Positions 27,422 to 36,800 are shown, counted from the stretch's first letter. The stretch is 64,000 bases of DNA from Planctomycetota bacterium (GCA_030746555.1 JASLMK010000128.1:1-64000), one strand, 5' to 3'. Made by a program: numbers and translations. Notes: generated from the letters alone by a model not told the origin.

Positions 27422-29142
27422 AGCCCCATCCAGGGCCCCGGTCGATCCACGCGCCACAGGTCGGCGAGGGCCAAGCGCAGGTCGGTGGGCAGGCGCGTCT
27501 CGGCGGCGGGGGCGGACCCGCGAGAAGGATCGATCACCCACACCGGCTCCCGCGAGGCCACCAGCGGTGCGAGGGCGTGGCGGTCGGGCTCGGCCGGCGA
27601 GCGGTCGACGAGCAGCAGATGGGTCACCCCCAGGGCGACCAGCAGCTCCCGCGGTCCCCCCTCCCCTCCGACCAAACCCGCCGCGCAGGCGCGCAGTTCG
27701 ACGGTCCCAGCGCGCTCGTCGAAGGCCAACAGGTCCTCGAGGCGCACCGCGTCCAGGCCGTCGGCCGTGTCCGCCGCCGCGGCCAGGCGATTGCGGCGGT
27801 GGGCTTCGCGGGTGGAGAGGGCGCGCCACGAGCCCAAGCGCTCGAGGCTCGTGAGGCTCAGGTCCGCGGCCGGTCCGTAGCGGTCGATGGCGAGCAGGGC
27901 GCCGTCGGGCAGGGACTGCTCCAAGAGGCGCTCGGCCTCGGCCCGCGTGTCCTCGGCACCCAGCACGTGCACGAGGCGCAGGCTCTCGACCAAGGGCGAC
28001 GCCAGCAGGGCCAGGAGCGCCAGGCGCGCCGTGAGGCCGCCGGCGGCGAGGCGCTGGGCGGCGAACCCGGCAGGGATCGCCAGGAGGACGGCCAGGGGCA
28101 GGAGATAGCGCACGTGATCGTTCTCCAGGCTCATGAAGAACCCGGCCCAGGCGAGGGCGAAGAGGGCGGCGGGTCGCGCCCGGCGCGCACGCAGGGCGCT
28201 GCCGAGCCCAGCGGCGGCGAGGATCCAAAGGGCCGGGTCGTACGCGACGGCCGCCTGGAGCTGGCGCGCGATCGAAGCGAAGCGAAACGCCAACAGGATG
28301 CCCTGTCCGCCGACGCTGAAGTCGGAGGCCGCGCCTCCGACGACGCCCGCATCCGGCGTGGCGCCGTGCACCAAGAGGTAGGGGTGGCCCACGAGCAGGG
28401 CGACCAGGCCGAACAGCGCCACGCACAGGGTGCCGTGGCCCAGGCGTCGGCGCAGGTCCGCGCCGCTCCAACCTCCCGGAGCGACGAGCCAGGCGCAGGC
28501 CGCGATCCCCAGGGCCGGCAGGCCGGCCTGGTGCGTGGCGAAGGCCAGGCCGCAGGAGGCGCCGCAGGCAGCCAGGGCGCGCGCCCGCGGCGCGTGCGCG
28601 TAGGCGGCCGCCGGGCGCAGGGCCAGGGCCATGAAGAAGACCATCGGGACCCACGGCCGCTCCTGGACGGAGTAGTGGACGTGCAGTACGCCCACGCCCA
28701 CCAGCCAGGCGGCCACCCAGGCTCCGCGCCCCAGGCCCGCCTCGCGCGCGGCTCGCAGGACGAGCCAGGGGGTCAGGGCTCCGAAGAGGGCGACCAGCAG
28801 GCGGGCGAGGAGGTGCACGGCGGCCGGCTCGGCGGTGACCGCTTCGCCGAACTCCGCCGGTCCGCTCCAGGAGCCGTCGAGGGCGCCCCAGGCGAAGTGC
28901 CCGCCGTAGACACCGGCGAGCAGGTAGGGCATCAGGTTGGGGTAGGTCGAGTAGCGCCCGACCGGCGGCACGGGGTCGAGGTCCCGCGCCATGCCCAAGG
29001 CAGCTCGCACGGCGTGGGTGTCGGGGACGTAGTTGCGCGGCTGGCCGTGGTCGATGGCCCCCACGCGCAGGAACAACGGGAGGACGAACAGCACGGCGAG
29101 GCCGGCGATCCAAGGCGCCCGCGGCCTGGGCGTGGTCGTCAT
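27406..29142 (-). CDS. Polytopic GT-C glycosyltransferase (GT39/ArnT-like)
   Basis: 578 residues. About ten hydrophobic helices occupy residues 10-390, starting IAGLAVLFVLPLFLRVGA. The first loop carries acidic residues in IDHGQ and YVPDTHAV, the position of the catalytic Asp in GT-C enzymes that use polyprenyl-phosphate sugars. A soluble C-terminal part of about 190 residues follows and contains LLLVDRSPAEPD. It would transfer a sugar from a lipid-linked donor on the outer face of the membrane to lipid or protein. It lies 83 bp downstream of rho on the same strand. Confidence 0.75.
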   Translation of the reverse strand: MTTTPRPRAPWIAGLAVLFVLPLFLRVGAIDHGQPRNYVPDTHAVRAALGMARDLDPVPPVGRYSTYPNLMPYLLAGVYGGHFAWGALDGSWSGPAEFGEAVTAEPAAVHLLARLLVALFGALTPWLVLRAAREAGLGRGAWVAAWLVGVGVLHVHYSVQERPWVPMVFFMALALRPAAAYAHAPRARALAACGASCGLAFATHQAGLPALGIAACAWLVAPGGWSGADLRRRLGHGTLCVALFGLVALLVGHPYLLVHGATPDAGVVGGAASDFSVGGQGILLAFRFASIARQLQAAVAYDPALWILAAAGLGSALRARRARPAALFALAWAGFFMSLENDHVRYLLPLAVLLAIPAGFAAQRLAAGGLTARLALLALLASPLVESLRLVHVLGAEDTRAEAERLLEQSLPDGALLAIDRYGPAADLSLTSLERLGSWRALSTREAHRRNRLAAAADTADGLDAVRLEDLLAFDERAGTVELRACAAGLVGGEGGPRELLVALGVTHLLLVDRSPAEPDRHALAPLVASREPVWVIDPSRGSAPAAETRLPTDLRLALADLWRVDRPGPWMGLYDLR

Positions 29143-29225
29143 CGTTCGCTCATCCCGCTTCCGGAGGCCGGCGGCGCCCCGCGCGCCGCGCTCAGCCGCC
29201 CGCTCCTCCCCCCCCGAGGGTCCAT

Positions 29226-30767
29226 TCAGGCTTCAGGGTCGATCTCGAAGCGCTGCAGGAAGTCGTCGGTGGCCTCGACGTCCTCGAGCTTGGTGATCAA
29301 CAGCTCCATGGCCTCCATGAAGTTCATCTTCAAGAGCACGCGCCGCAGGGTCGTGATGCGCTTGTGCTTCTTGCTCGAGAGCAGCTTCTCCTCCTTGCGC
29401 GTGCCCGACTTCTCGATGTCGATGGCCGGGAAGATGCGCCGGTCGGCGAGCTTGCGCGAGAGCACGAGTTCCATGTTCCCGGTGCCCTTGAACTCCTCGA
29501 AGATCAGCTGGTCCATGCGGCTGCCGGTGTCCACCAGCGTCGTGCCGAGGATCGTCAGGCTGCCGGCGGTCTCGGTGTTGCGCGCGCTGCCGAAGATCTG
29601 CCGCGGGCGCTCCATGGCGCGCGAGTCCAGGCCGCCCGACATGGTGCGGCCGCTGCCGCCGGTGTGGTTGTTGTAGGCCCGCGCCAGGCGCGTGATCGAG
29701 TCGAGGATCAGGATCACGTCCTCGCCCAGCTCCACCAGGCGCTGGCAGCGCTTCCAGACGGCCTCGGCCAGCTGGACGTGGTTCTTGGGCGTCTCGTCGC
29801 TGGTCGAGACGAAGACGTCACCGGCGGTCCCGCGTACCCACTCCGTGGCCTCCTCGGGTCGCTCGTCCACCAACAGCACCATCAGGTGCACGTCGGGGTA
29901 GGCGACCTCGACGCCCTTGGCGAACTGGCGCATGAGCGTCGTCTTGCCCGTGCGCGGCGCGGCGACGATCAGACCGCGTTGGCCGCGGCCGATCGGGGCG
30001 ATGATGTCGACGATGCGCATCGAGACGTCGTCGGTAGCGTTGCCGACCTCGTAGTGGAAGTCGGGATCGATCGAGGTGAGGCTCTTGAACCCGCTCAGGT
30101 TGGCCCGCTCCTTGGGAGTGCCGCCGTCCACCGTCAATACGTCGAGAAGCTGGTGCTTGTGCTTCTTCCCCCGGCCGATGTGACCGCTGACCAGCGATCC
30201 GTCGCGCAGCTTGTGCTTTTGGATCAGGCGCTGGGCGACGAAGATGTCCTGGCGGCCGGGCAGGAACTGGGCGTCTCGGCGCCGCAGGGTTCCGTAGCCG
30301 CCCTTCTCGGCGATGAACATCCCCTCGCCGACGGCGGCTTCGGCCGGCTTCGCGGCACCCTCGTCGTCGCGCCGTTGGTCGTCCTTGCGCTGCTCGCCCC
30401 CGGAGCGGGCCTCGTCGCCCGATTGCACCTCGCCGCCCTTGCGGCGGCGGCGGCGGCGGCGGCCGCCCCGCCGGGAACCCCCGCGGCGTCGCTGGGGCTT
30501 GCGCCAGTCCTTGCGCTCTCCGTCGCCGCTCCCCTCGCCGCCGCCGTCGCCGTTCCCGGCTCGGCCCTCCGCCTCGGAGGCCGTGCCCGCCCCGTCCGCC
30601 GCGGCGGCAGCCTCACCGCCCTCGCGGCGTTGGCTGCGCTTCTTCCGCTTCTTCTTGCGTCGCGCGCCGGTCTCGGCGCCCTGGGTCGGGGAGCCGCCGT
30701 CGGGCCGCTCCATCGCCCCGAAGGGCACGGACTCGGAAGGGGTCGTGGTGTGTTCCTCGGATGCCAA
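29226..30767 (-). CDS. rho: Transcription termination factor Rho with long basic N-terminal extension
   Basis: 513 residues against about 420 for E. coli Rho. Residues 1-130 are disordered-looking, with Lys/Arg runs (RRKKKRKKRSQRREGG), an Arg/Gly-rich block, and Asp/Glu/Gln-rich parts. The RNA-binding domain follows (YGTLRRRDAQFLPG, IQKHKLRDGSLVSG), then the ATPase core with Walker A (APRTGKTTLM), Walker B near VILILDSITRLARAYN, and the Q-loop region. Rho is a hexameric helicase that releases RNA from polymerase. Such extensions are known in GC-rich bacteria and are thought to bind RNA, and some promote condensates. A structured leader with two hairpins lies upstream. Confidence 0.95.
   Translation of the reverse strand: MASEEHTTTPSESVPFGAMERPDGGSPTQGAETGARRKKKRKKRSQRREGGEAAAAADGAGTASEAEGRAGNGDGGGEGSGDGERKDWRKPQRRRGGSRRGGRRRRRRRKGGEVQSGDEARSGGEQRKDDQRRDDEGAAKPAEAAVGEGMFIAEKGGYGTLRRRDAQFLPGRQDIFVAQRLIQKHKLRDGSLVSGHIGRGKKHKHQLLDVLTVDGGTPKERANLSGFKSLTSIDPDFHYEVGNATDDVSMRIVDIIAPIGRGQRGLIVAAPRTGKTTLMRQFAKGVEVAYPDVHLMVLLVDERPEEATEWVRGTAGDVFVSTSDETPKNHVQLAEAVWKRCQRLVELGEDVILILDSITRLARAYNNHTGGSGRTMSGGLDSRAMERPRQIFGSARNTETAGSLTILGTTLVDTGSRMDQLIFEEFKGTGNMELVLSRKLADRRIFPAIDIEKSGTRKEEKLLSSKKHKRITTLRRVLLKMNFMEAMELLITKLEDVEATDDFLQRFEIDPEA
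30439..30466. repeat. CGG trinucleotide run inside rho
   Basis: A short run of cgg/ggc triplets encodes the consecutive Arg residues of the Rho extension. It is a simple coding repeat that could slip. Confidence 0.5.
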
Positions 30768-31048
30768 GGGAATCCTCTGGCTGTCGGTCTGGGATCACCC
30801 CGAAGGGGCGCCTCTTTGCGAGATGAGGCTCGTCGCGGACGGTCCGCGCTGCCGGTCGGTCAGTTCCCGCCAGCCTCGGCGAGGGCTCGCCGTGGACGGG
30901 ACGGGAGGGCGCGCCCGATCGGGCGCTCTACGAAAGCGGGCTGGGGCGAGGCCTGCGCCTCGGGGTCGGAAGGTCCGCTGGAGCGGCGGCGGGCTCGCCG
31001 CGCGCCGGCTCGACCGGACCCTCGGGGCACCCGGCCCGCTACGGTCGA
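30768..31048. other. rho leader, lower part
   Basis: About 280 bp between the two hairpins and the rho start. No convincing gene is found. A minus-strand ORF of 83 codons (31111-30860) begins with a good ribosome-binding site, but it is Arg-rich and looks like GC-biased noise. The length fits a long 5' leader of the rho message. Confidence 0.35.
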
Positions 31049-31111
31049 CCTGCGGAAACTACCGCAGGCCCGTAGGGGAGACCACGGGAATCCCGCTGTC
31101 TCCGCAGCCAT
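31049..31111 (-). promoter_or_regulatory. rho leader: -10-like element and two stem-loops
   Basis: On the minus strand, TACAAT (31112-31107 region) is preceded at 17 nt by a weak TTCGCG. Right after it come two inverted repeats. At 31077-31103, ggagac pairs with gtctcc around an inner cggg/cccg stem. At 31049-31068, cctgcgg pairs with ccgcagg around a 6-nt loop. They could protect the RNA, attenuate transcription, or take part in Rho autoregulation. Confidence 0.4.
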
Positions 31112-31253
31112 TGTACCCTCCCCGGAGCCCGACGCGAACACTCTGTGGCACGAGAGAGGACGGTTTTCGCTGACCGCGCCCCCCCGGAATCGGGTCCGCT
31201 CCCTCCCCGTCTGGTCAGGCCGGCGTCTGGGCCGCTCGTGCAGGCCGTGCGGG

Positions 31254-31272
31254 CCGGTCGCCCGCCGACCGG
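31254..31272 (-). terminator. Hairpin just 3' of tRNA-Pro
   Basis: A perfect 7-bp stem, ccggtcg/cgaccgg, with a 5-nt loop begins 5 nt after the CCA end of the tRNA on the minus strand. There is no T tract, so it may end transcription weakly or serve as a processing signal. Confidence 0.35.
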
Positions 31273-31277
31273 AGAGG

Positions 31278-31354
31278 TGGTCGGGGTGAGAGGATTTGAA
31301 CCTCCGACCTCTGCGTCCCGAACGCAGCGCTCTACCAAGCTGAGCCACACCCCG
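31278..31354 (-). tRNA. tRNA-Pro (anticodon CGG), CCA encoded
   Basis: 77 nt including the 3' CCA. The acceptor stem cggggtg pairs with caccccg, and the D arm contains gctcagcttggtagagc. The anticodon stem ctgcg/cgcag encloses the loop ttcggga, giving anticodon CGG, which reads CCG. The T arm is ggaggttcaaatcctc. A complete promoter lies upstream and a hairpin downstream. Confidence 0.95.
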
Positions 31355-31396
31355 CTCCCGCCGCGCGGGCGGGAAGCCGCCACCGGCAGGGCAGAG

Positions 31397-31425
31397 ACGA
31401 TAGGAACGGGCGCGCGGGCCGTCAA
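31397..31425 (-). promoter_or_regulatory. tRNA-Pro promoter (TTGACG-17-TATCGT)
   Basis: On the minus strand TTGACG and TATCGT are exactly 17 nt apart, the best sigma-70-type match in the window. The start would lie about 35 nt before the mature tRNA, and a cccgcc/ggcggg stem sits in that leader. Confidence 0.7.
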
Positions 31426-31455
31426 GCACGCTCCCCCGCCGGGCCGGGCGAGCCC

Positions 31456-32991
31456 TCAGCGGCCGAGATCCACGAAGGTCCCGCCGCTCTGCTCCGCCAG
31501 CTTGCGCATGAACGCCTTCTTGAACTCCCCGATCGCGATGGTGTGGATCACGACCTTGCGCAGTTCGTTGGCCTTCTTCACCGCGATCAGGATGTCGTCG
31601 GTGTCGACCAGATCGCCGTGGGTCGGCCGTCCGTCGGAGAGGAAGAAGATCGTGTCCAGTCCGATCAGGTACTTCTCCGAGCGCGCGTGTTTGCGCTGGT
31701 TCACCACCTCCAGGGCGTCCATCAACGCACCGTGGGTGTTGGTCTTGCCTCCTTCGAGGTTGGCCGCCCCGACCAGGCCCACCCGCGCCAGGTCCTCCTT
31801 GGAGGTTCCGCCGATGGCCTCCAGCTTGCGCGTCCAATCGAGGGCGCTGCGCTTGTTCAGCACATTGGCGCGCACGGCCTTCTTCTTCCAGCGCCGCACC
31901 TCCGTGGCGAAGGCGATGAGGTTGAACTCGACGGCCGAGTCGAGGGCCTCGATGGTCTTGGCGAGCTCGGTCTTGACGATGTCGATGCGCGCCAGCGAGG
32001 GGTAGTCCGCGGGCTTGAAGCGCTCGCGGTCGACGACCTCGTTCTCCATCGAGCCCGAGACATCGACGATGAACAGCATGGCGCGCGAGGGTGTGTCGAT
32101 GCCGTGGTAGGCGACGGCGCCTTCGGGCGGCGAGTAGCGTGCTGCGGCCTCGGCCAGCGCTGCCCGCGTGCGGGCCAGCTCCTCGTCGGTCGGCAGGCGG
32201 TAGCGGTCGGCCGTGTCGGTCCAGAACTTGCGCCACAACTCCGTGCGCATGCCGAAGGTGCGGCCGGTGAGCTGCTCGAGGGAGCGTGCGATGTCCTCCA
32301 CCAGCCGCCCCTCCTCGACCTCCATGCGGTCGATCAGGGGGCCGATCGAGTCGACGTGGCGCACGATCCCCAAGGCGGCGACGGCACTGGCGCGCACCTG
32401 CCAGAGGGAATCGCCGAGGCCCGCCCGGGCGGGGGCGAGCACGCGTTCGGAGCCGAGGGCAGCCAGCCCTTCGAAGGCGGCACAGCGCACCGCCGGCTCC
32501 CGGTCGGCGCAGAGGGGCACGAGGGCCTGGGAGTGGTCCGGGCCGGGACGGGCGGCGAGGGCGGCGATCGCCCGGCTGCGCACGGTCCAGGCCTTGTCCT
32601 TCAGGCAGTCCAGGAGCGGCTCGGCGGGTCCGGCGTAGGCGCCCCGGGCGATCGCCTCCAGCAGGCCCAGGCGTACGGCTTCGGCGCGCTCCGCCTCCAG
32701 GCGGGTGAACAGGGCCGCGGAGGCCGTCGAGTCCTCGAACGAGCTCAAGACGTCCACCGCCGCGCCCACGACCGCCGGATCGCCGTCGGCCAACACGTCC
32801 GCGAGCACCTCGACGACGCCCGGCGTCTCCGCCCCCTCCAGGGCCATGATCGCCTCGACCCGCGTGGCGGTGTCGGTGAACTTGCGGAAGTAGCGCCGGA
32901 ACTCGCGGACGATCTCCTCGTCGTCGCCGGCGGCGAGGACGGCGGTCGAGCCGAGCACGAGGAGCAGCAACAGGAGGAACGACCGGAGCAT
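31456..32991 (-). CDS. Secreted HEAT-repeat protein with von Willebrand factor A domain (second copy)
   Basis: 511 residues. A clear signal peptide (MLRSFLLLLLLVLGSTAVLAA) is followed by HEAT-like helical repeats (about 25-240, e.g. DGDPAVVGAAVDVLSSF, DREPAVRCAAFEGLAAL), then a linker containing YHGIDTPSRAML and the VWA domain. Its metal site is complete: DVSGS near residue 309, the TNTHG loop, and FLSDGRPTHGD. It would act outside the cytoplasm as a metal-dependent protein-binding module. The layout matches the protein at 1231, but the sequences are distant. The start at 32991 gives an immediate signal peptide. The gene lies between the anchored Pro-rich protein and tRNA-Pro, in selB order on the minus strand. 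Confidence 0.85.
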   Translation of the reverse strand: MLRSFLLLLLLVLGSTAVLAAGDDEEIVREFRRYFRKFTDTATRVEAIMALEGAETPGVVEVLADVLADGDPAVVGAAVDVLSSFEDSTASAALFTRLEAERAEAVRLGLLEAIARGAYAGPAEPLLDCLKDKAWTVRSRAIAALAARPGPDHSQALVPLCADREPAVRCAAFEGLAALGSERVLAPARAGLGDSLWQVRASAVAALGIVRHVDSIGPLIDRMEVEEGRLVEDIARSLEQLTGRTFGMRTELWRKFWTDTADRYRLPTDEELARTRAALAEAAARYSPPEGAVAYHGIDTPSRAMLFIVDVSGSMENEVVDRERFKPADYPSLARIDIVKTELAKTIEALDSAVEFNLIAFATEVRRWKKKAVRANVLNKRSALDWTRKLEAIGGTSKEDLARVGLVGAANLEGGKTNTHGALMDALEVVNQRKHARSEKYLIGLDTIFFLSDGRPTHGDLVDTDDILIAVKKANELRKVVIHTIAIGEFKKAFMRKLAEQSGGTFVDLGR

Positions 32992-33087
32992 GGCGAGGGG
33001 ACGGCGATCCCTCGCTGGAGTATCGCACCGGTGGGGACTCGTCACCACGGCGACGCCCTTTTCGCGCCCCCGCGCCCCCTGGAGGGC

Positions 33088-34635
33088 TCAGGCGTCGGTC
33101 CCGGCCGGTGCGTCCCCACCGGCTGGGCCGATCAGCCGCGAGCGGCTGCGCCCGGCGGGGCTCACTTCGGCGTCGTCGACGGTCACGCGCGCGCCCTCGG
33201 CGGTGATCAGGGTCACCCGGTCCGCCTCCCGCGCGAGGAGCTTCCCGTAGAACACGCCGCCCGGCGTGCGCACGCGCACCTCGGGCAGGCCCGCGAGCCG
33301 CCCGGGAGCCTCGCCGGCCGACGCCGCCCCCTGCGCGGGGGTCAACAAGTGCTCGATGCGCTCGACCTGCCAGCCCATGACCGCCAGACGGCCGGCGTCG
33401 AGCTCGAGCCAGACCTTGCGCTCCCCCACCGCGATCAGGCGTCCCTCGAAGACCGCCCCGTCGAGCAAGCCGACGCGCACGCGGCCGACCTCGGGCGTCA
33501 ACAGGCGCCGCTCGTCGTCGACGCGCTCGAAGGGGATGGACGTCCCCGGCCACAGCCCCGCCAGGTCCGCGGGAGAGGCTCTGCGAGCGGCCCCCGGCGC
33601 CTCGGGCAGGAGCAGCATGTCCTCGAGAGGAATGGAGAGGGTGCGAGCGGCCCTCGAGGTCGCCGTCTCGGGAGTCGCCCGCGCGATGCGGGGGGCGGCC
33701 ACCGCAGCGGGCGGTCCGTGGGCCACCGCGCTCGGTAGCGCCGACCCCACCTGCGCCCGCGCTCGGGGTCGCGAACCGGCGCGATCGGGGGCGGGCGCAG
33801 GACCGAAGGGGCCGACGGACGCGGTCGGGGTCGCGGACGCGTTGGATCCTCCGGGGTGGGCTCGGGGCGCGGGCGGCTTTGCGCCGAGGGGCCCGGCGCC
33901 GCCGGCGAGGCCGGCCGGTGCGGTCGGCTCGCCACAGACGCCGCCACCGGCCGGCCCCGCCGACCTGTCGGTGGGCCGGTTCCCCACGGGAGCGGCCGGC
34001 GACGCGGGCTCCCCGGTCGTGGCCCCGGCGGTCGCGCCGGGCACGGCGGCGGGCGGCGCCGCTCGTCTGGGGGGAGGGGTCTTCGACGACGGCGGCGCGG
34101 GAGCCGCGGGCGCCTGCGCGACCGCGAGCGGTTCGGCGGGCGCCGGGTCGATACCGCCGCCGATCAGGTGGGCACCGAGGGCACCGGCGACCAGGGAGGC
34201 CGACGCGATCCACAGGCGGCCCGTCCACGGGCCGCGGACGGGTTCTCCGTCAGGGACGAGCTCGGTCTCGAACAGCGGGCTGGGATCGACCGCCTCGTCC
34301 TCGAACTCCATCAACCAGCTCGCGTCGGTCTGCTCGAGCGCAGACGGCGCCTCGGCGGCGGGCACCGGCCCCGCGCCCGAGGAGGGGTCCGCGCCCGGCG
34401 GTTCGTCGACGTCCCGGCCGGGCGCAGCGCCCACCTCGCCGGGCACGCCGCCGCCGGGGTCCAGAGCACCGGAATCCGCCTCGCCCAGGCCCAGGGCGGC
34501 GCCCAGGCCCAGGAAGTCCCCCGGCACGCACCCTGCGGCGTCGCCCGAAGGGTCCGGTCCCCCGGCCCGTGCGGGCCGGGGGCTGTCGGGGGGATTCTCT
34601 CGCACCATCTCCAGCTCGTCCTCGGCGGGGCACAT
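33088..34635 (-). CDS. Single-span membrane protein with Pro/Ala-rich linker, unknown function
   Basis: 515 residues. An acidic, Gly/Pro-rich cytoplasmic-looking start (1-138) is followed by one transmembrane helix (about 140-162, LWIASASLVAGALGAHLIGG), then about 190 residues of low-complexity Pro/Ala/Gly. A C-terminal folded part (about 345-500) has two similar beta-rich halves, VRVGLLDGAVFEGRLIAVGE and VRVRTPGGVFYGKLLARE, suggesting duplicated small barrels. No enzyme motif is visible. The linker could span the envelope. It sits 95 bp downstream of selB, but a functional link is not evident. Confidence 0.6.
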   Translation of the reverse strand: MCPAEDELEMVRENPPDSPRPARAGGPDPSGDAAGCVPGDFLGLGAALGLGEADSGALDPGGGVPGEVGAAPGRDVDEPPGADPSSGAGPVPAAEAPSALEQTDASWLMEFEDEAVDPSPLFETELVPDGEPVRGPWTGRLWIASASLVAGALGAHLIGGGIDPAPAEPLAVAQAPAAPAPPSSKTPPPRRAAPPAAVPGATAGATTGEPASPAAPVGNRPTDRSAGPAGGGVCGEPTAPAGLAGGAGPLGAKPPAPRAHPGGSNASATPTASVGPFGPAPAPDRAGSRPRARAQVGSALPSAVAHGPPAAVAAPRIARATPETATSRAARTLSIPLEDMLLLPEAPGAARRASPADLAGLWPGTSIPFERVDDERRLLTPEVGRVRVGLLDGAVFEGRLIAVGERKVWLELDAGRLAVMGWQVERIEHLLTPAQGAASAGEAPGRLAGLPEVRVRTPGGVFYGKLLAREADRVTLITAEGARVTVDDAEVSPAGRSRSRLIGPAGGDAPAGTDA

Positions 34636-34730
34636 CCAGCCCCTCCGAGAACGCTTTCGGGGCGCTTATCGGCAGGCGGAGCCCCGCGAGTACAGGCCCA
34701 TCTCCCAGGAATCTCCCCGAATCGGGAGGA

Positions 34731-36647
34731 TCAGCGCCGGCGAAGCACCCGCCGGCCGCCCTGCCGCAGGGTGAGGCCCTGGGCGTCGAGGTGCTCGAGG
34801 AGCGGGATCAAGAACTTGCGAGTGGTCTTGAGCGCGTCCCGCAACTCGGGAATCTCCAGGGCCCCGTTGCGCTCGCAGTTGGCGATCACTTCCTCCCGCG
34901 CCCGGCCCACGCAGGCGGCGTCCATGAACTGTCCCTTGCCCAGGTGCTCGAGCTCGTCGAGGTCGACCATCATCTCGACCACCTCGGAGACCTGCTTCAG
35001 CTGCGCGGCGCAGGCCTCGGCCAGCTCCTCGACCGAGGGAGGCTGGAAGCCGGCGGCCCGCATGCGGGAGGAGATCGCCTCGCGCAGCTTCCCTACCTCG
35101 GGGTCGAGTTCGACCTCGCGCCCGCACAGGCGCACGCGCCCGCCCGCTTCGCGCTGCAGGCCGCCGCGCGCCTGTTCCTCGTCGAGCAGGGCATCGAGCA
35201 AGCTCGCCTCCAAGCCGGACTCACCGCGCAGGTCGCGCACGTCGATCGCGTCGCGCAGGGGATTGCGCTCGAACCAGGCGGCTAGGGCGGCGCGCAGCCG
35301 CTCCAGGGCGCCCTCGAGGGCCTCGGTGTGGATCCACTTCTGTCCGCCGTCGACCGACACGGCCCCGCCGCGCTCGGCGATCGCAGCCAGGAGCTCCGCG
35401 GTCTCTCCGCGCGGTCGCTTGATGCCCACGGCCAAGTCCGTCAGGGGATGGAGGCCCTCGCCCAGGCGCAGGAGCGACACCTCCAGCAGGTCGCCGGTCG
35501 AGCCCAAGCTCGCCTCCTGGCGCTCGAGCTCGTCGAGCACGAAGCCCTTGAAGCGCTTCAGCCGATAGCGGCTCTCCTCGAGGATCACGCCTCCGCCCAG
35601 GGTCACGCTGGGCGAAGCGAGACGCACGATGAAGGGGTCACCTGGCGCGCACACGACGGGCTCCTCGAGGCGGAACTGCACCAGGCCCGCGCCGCCGGGG
35701 GGAATCTCGGGAGCATCGAGCAGGACCGCCTCGCCGAGGACCTCGGCCGTGCCGGTGTGCAGGCGCACGGCGGTGCGGTCGGCGAAGGGGCGCTCGAGTC
35801 CCTCCAAGACGCGCAGGCGCGCCCCGACCATGCGCACGGCGCGGAAGAAGCCCGGGGTCGCCAGGACGCAGCCGCGCCGCACCTCGTCCCGGCCCACGTC
35901 GGCCAGGTTGACCGCCGTCGAGTGGCCGGCGCGGGCCTCGTCGGTACCCTGCCGGTAGGCCTGCAGGCCGCGTACCTTGCCCCGATGTCCGCCCGGGAGG
36001 ACCTCCAGGGTCTCCCCAACGCGCACGACGCCGTCGACGGGAATGCCGGTCAGGATCGTCCCGAAGCCCTTGGAGCTGAACACGCGCTGCACGGGCATGC
36101 GGAACAGGCCGCCGACCGGGCGCGCCGGACAGGCGCCCGCCGCAGCGAACAGAGCCTCCTTGAAGGCCTCCAGCCCCTCCCCACTGACCGCCGAGACCCC
36201 GTGGATCGGCGCGTCGGCGAGGAAGGTGTCGGCCACCGCCTCGCGCACGTCCTCCTCCGCCAGCTCGGCCAGCTCGGGCTCGACCATGTCGATCTTGGTC
36301 AGGGCGACCAGCCCCCGTGAGACTCCCAGGAGGTCCATGATCGCCAGGTGCTCGCGGGTCTGGGGCATGACGCCGTCGTCGGCGGCGACGACCAGGACCA
36401 CCAGGTCGATCCCCGAGGCGCCGGCGACCATGTTCTTGATGAAGCGCTCGTGCCCCGGGACATCGACGATGCCGACCGTGCGCCCGTCGGGCAGCTCGAG
36501 GGGCGCGAAGCCCAGGTCGATGGTCAGGCCGCGCTCCTTCTCCTCCTTCAGGCGATCGGGGTCGACGCCGGTCAGGGCGCGCACGAGGGTGGACTTGCCG
36601 TGGTCGATGTGACCGGCGGTGCCGATGACGATGGGCTGGATCTCCAC
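34731..36647 (-). CDS. selB: Selenocysteine-specific elongation factor SelB
   Basis: 638 residues from GTG 36647. The GTPase domain starts [10 protein letters not shown], with DVPGHE and TKID, and lacks the extra features of EF-Tu. Beta-barrel domains II and III follow, and the last 250 residues form the winged-helix repeats that bind the SECIS element (ending [17 protein letters not shown]). SelB delivers Sec-tRNA to UGA codons. Its presence implies that the genome encodes selenoproteins, but selA, selC, selD or an obvious selenoprotein are not in this window. Length is within the family range. A repeat copy lies 50 bp upstream. Confidence 0.93.
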   Translation of the reverse strand: MEIQPIVIGTAGHIDHGKSTLVRALTGVDPDRLKEEKERGLTIDLGFAPLELPDGRTVGIVDVPGHERFIKNMVAGASGIDLVVLVVAADDGVMPQTREHLAIMDLLGVSRGLVALTKIDMVEPELAELAEEDVREAVADTFLADAPIHGVSAVSGEGLEAFKEALFAAAGACPARPVGGLFRMPVQRVFSSKGFGTILTGIPVDGVVRVGETLEVLPGGHRGKVRGLQAYRQGTDEARAGHSTAVNLADVGRDEVRRGCVLATPGFFRAVRMVGARLRVLEGLERPFADRTAVRLHTGTAEVLGEAVLLDAPEIPPGGAGLVQFRLEEPVVCAPGDPFIVRLASPSVTLGGGVILEESRYRLKRFKGFVLDELERQEASLGSTGDLLEVSLLRLGEGLHPLTDLAVGIKRPRGETAELLAAIAERGGAVSVDGGQKWIHTEALEGALERLRAALAAWFERNPLRDAIDVRDLRGESGLEASLLDALLDEEQARGGLQREAGGRVRLCGREVELDPEVGKLREAISSRMRAAGFQPPSVEELAEACAAQLKQVSEVVEMMVDLDELEHLGKGQFMDAACVGRAREEVIANCERNGALEIPELRDALKTTRKFLIPLLEHLDAQGLTLRQGGRRVLRRR

Positions 36648-36698
36648 GGGTTCTCGGAGCGGGGCGAGGGAGCGCGCTGGCAGATCCTAGCCCGAACG

Positions 36699-36747
36699 AT
36701 TCATGAACACGCACACCAGACTTCGCAACCGGCCGTCTTCGACGGCC
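36699..36747. repeat. Dispersed repeat, copy B (outer block)
   Basis: 49 nt identical to the reverse complement of 83-131, starting attcatgaacacgcacacc and ending in the hairpin ggccgtc-ttc-gacggcc. It lies in the divergent region between selB and the YhcC-like gene. Beyond 36747 only about 10 more bases resemble copy A, so this is a solitary end. Confidence 0.8.
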
Positions 36748-36786
36748 TTTGCCTCGGCCGGGAACGAGCTCGTGTATGCAGCGAGT

Positions 36787-36792
36787 TAGACT
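36787..36792 (+). promoter_or_regulatory. -10-like element (TAGACT) 8 nt before the radical SAM start
   Basis: TAGACT is followed by 8 nt and then GTG 36801, with no ribosome-binding site. The same hexamer appears upstream of the OmpA-like gene and, on the minus strand, upstream of the kinase. No clear -35 is seen. Confidence 0.4.
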
Positions 36793-36800
36793 GGGCGGCC

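Noticed and set aside
30439-30466. Short triplet repeats as a possible CRISPR or minisatellite
   Set aside because: They are coding CGG/GGC triplets within rho, with no spaced direct repeats. No CRISPR array is seen anywhere in the window.
30860-31111. 83-codon minus-strand ORF in the rho leader with a good ribosome-binding site
   Set aside because: Composition is Arg/Ala/Pro-rich as expected from GC-rich noise, no domain is seen, and the region is better explained as a structured leader.
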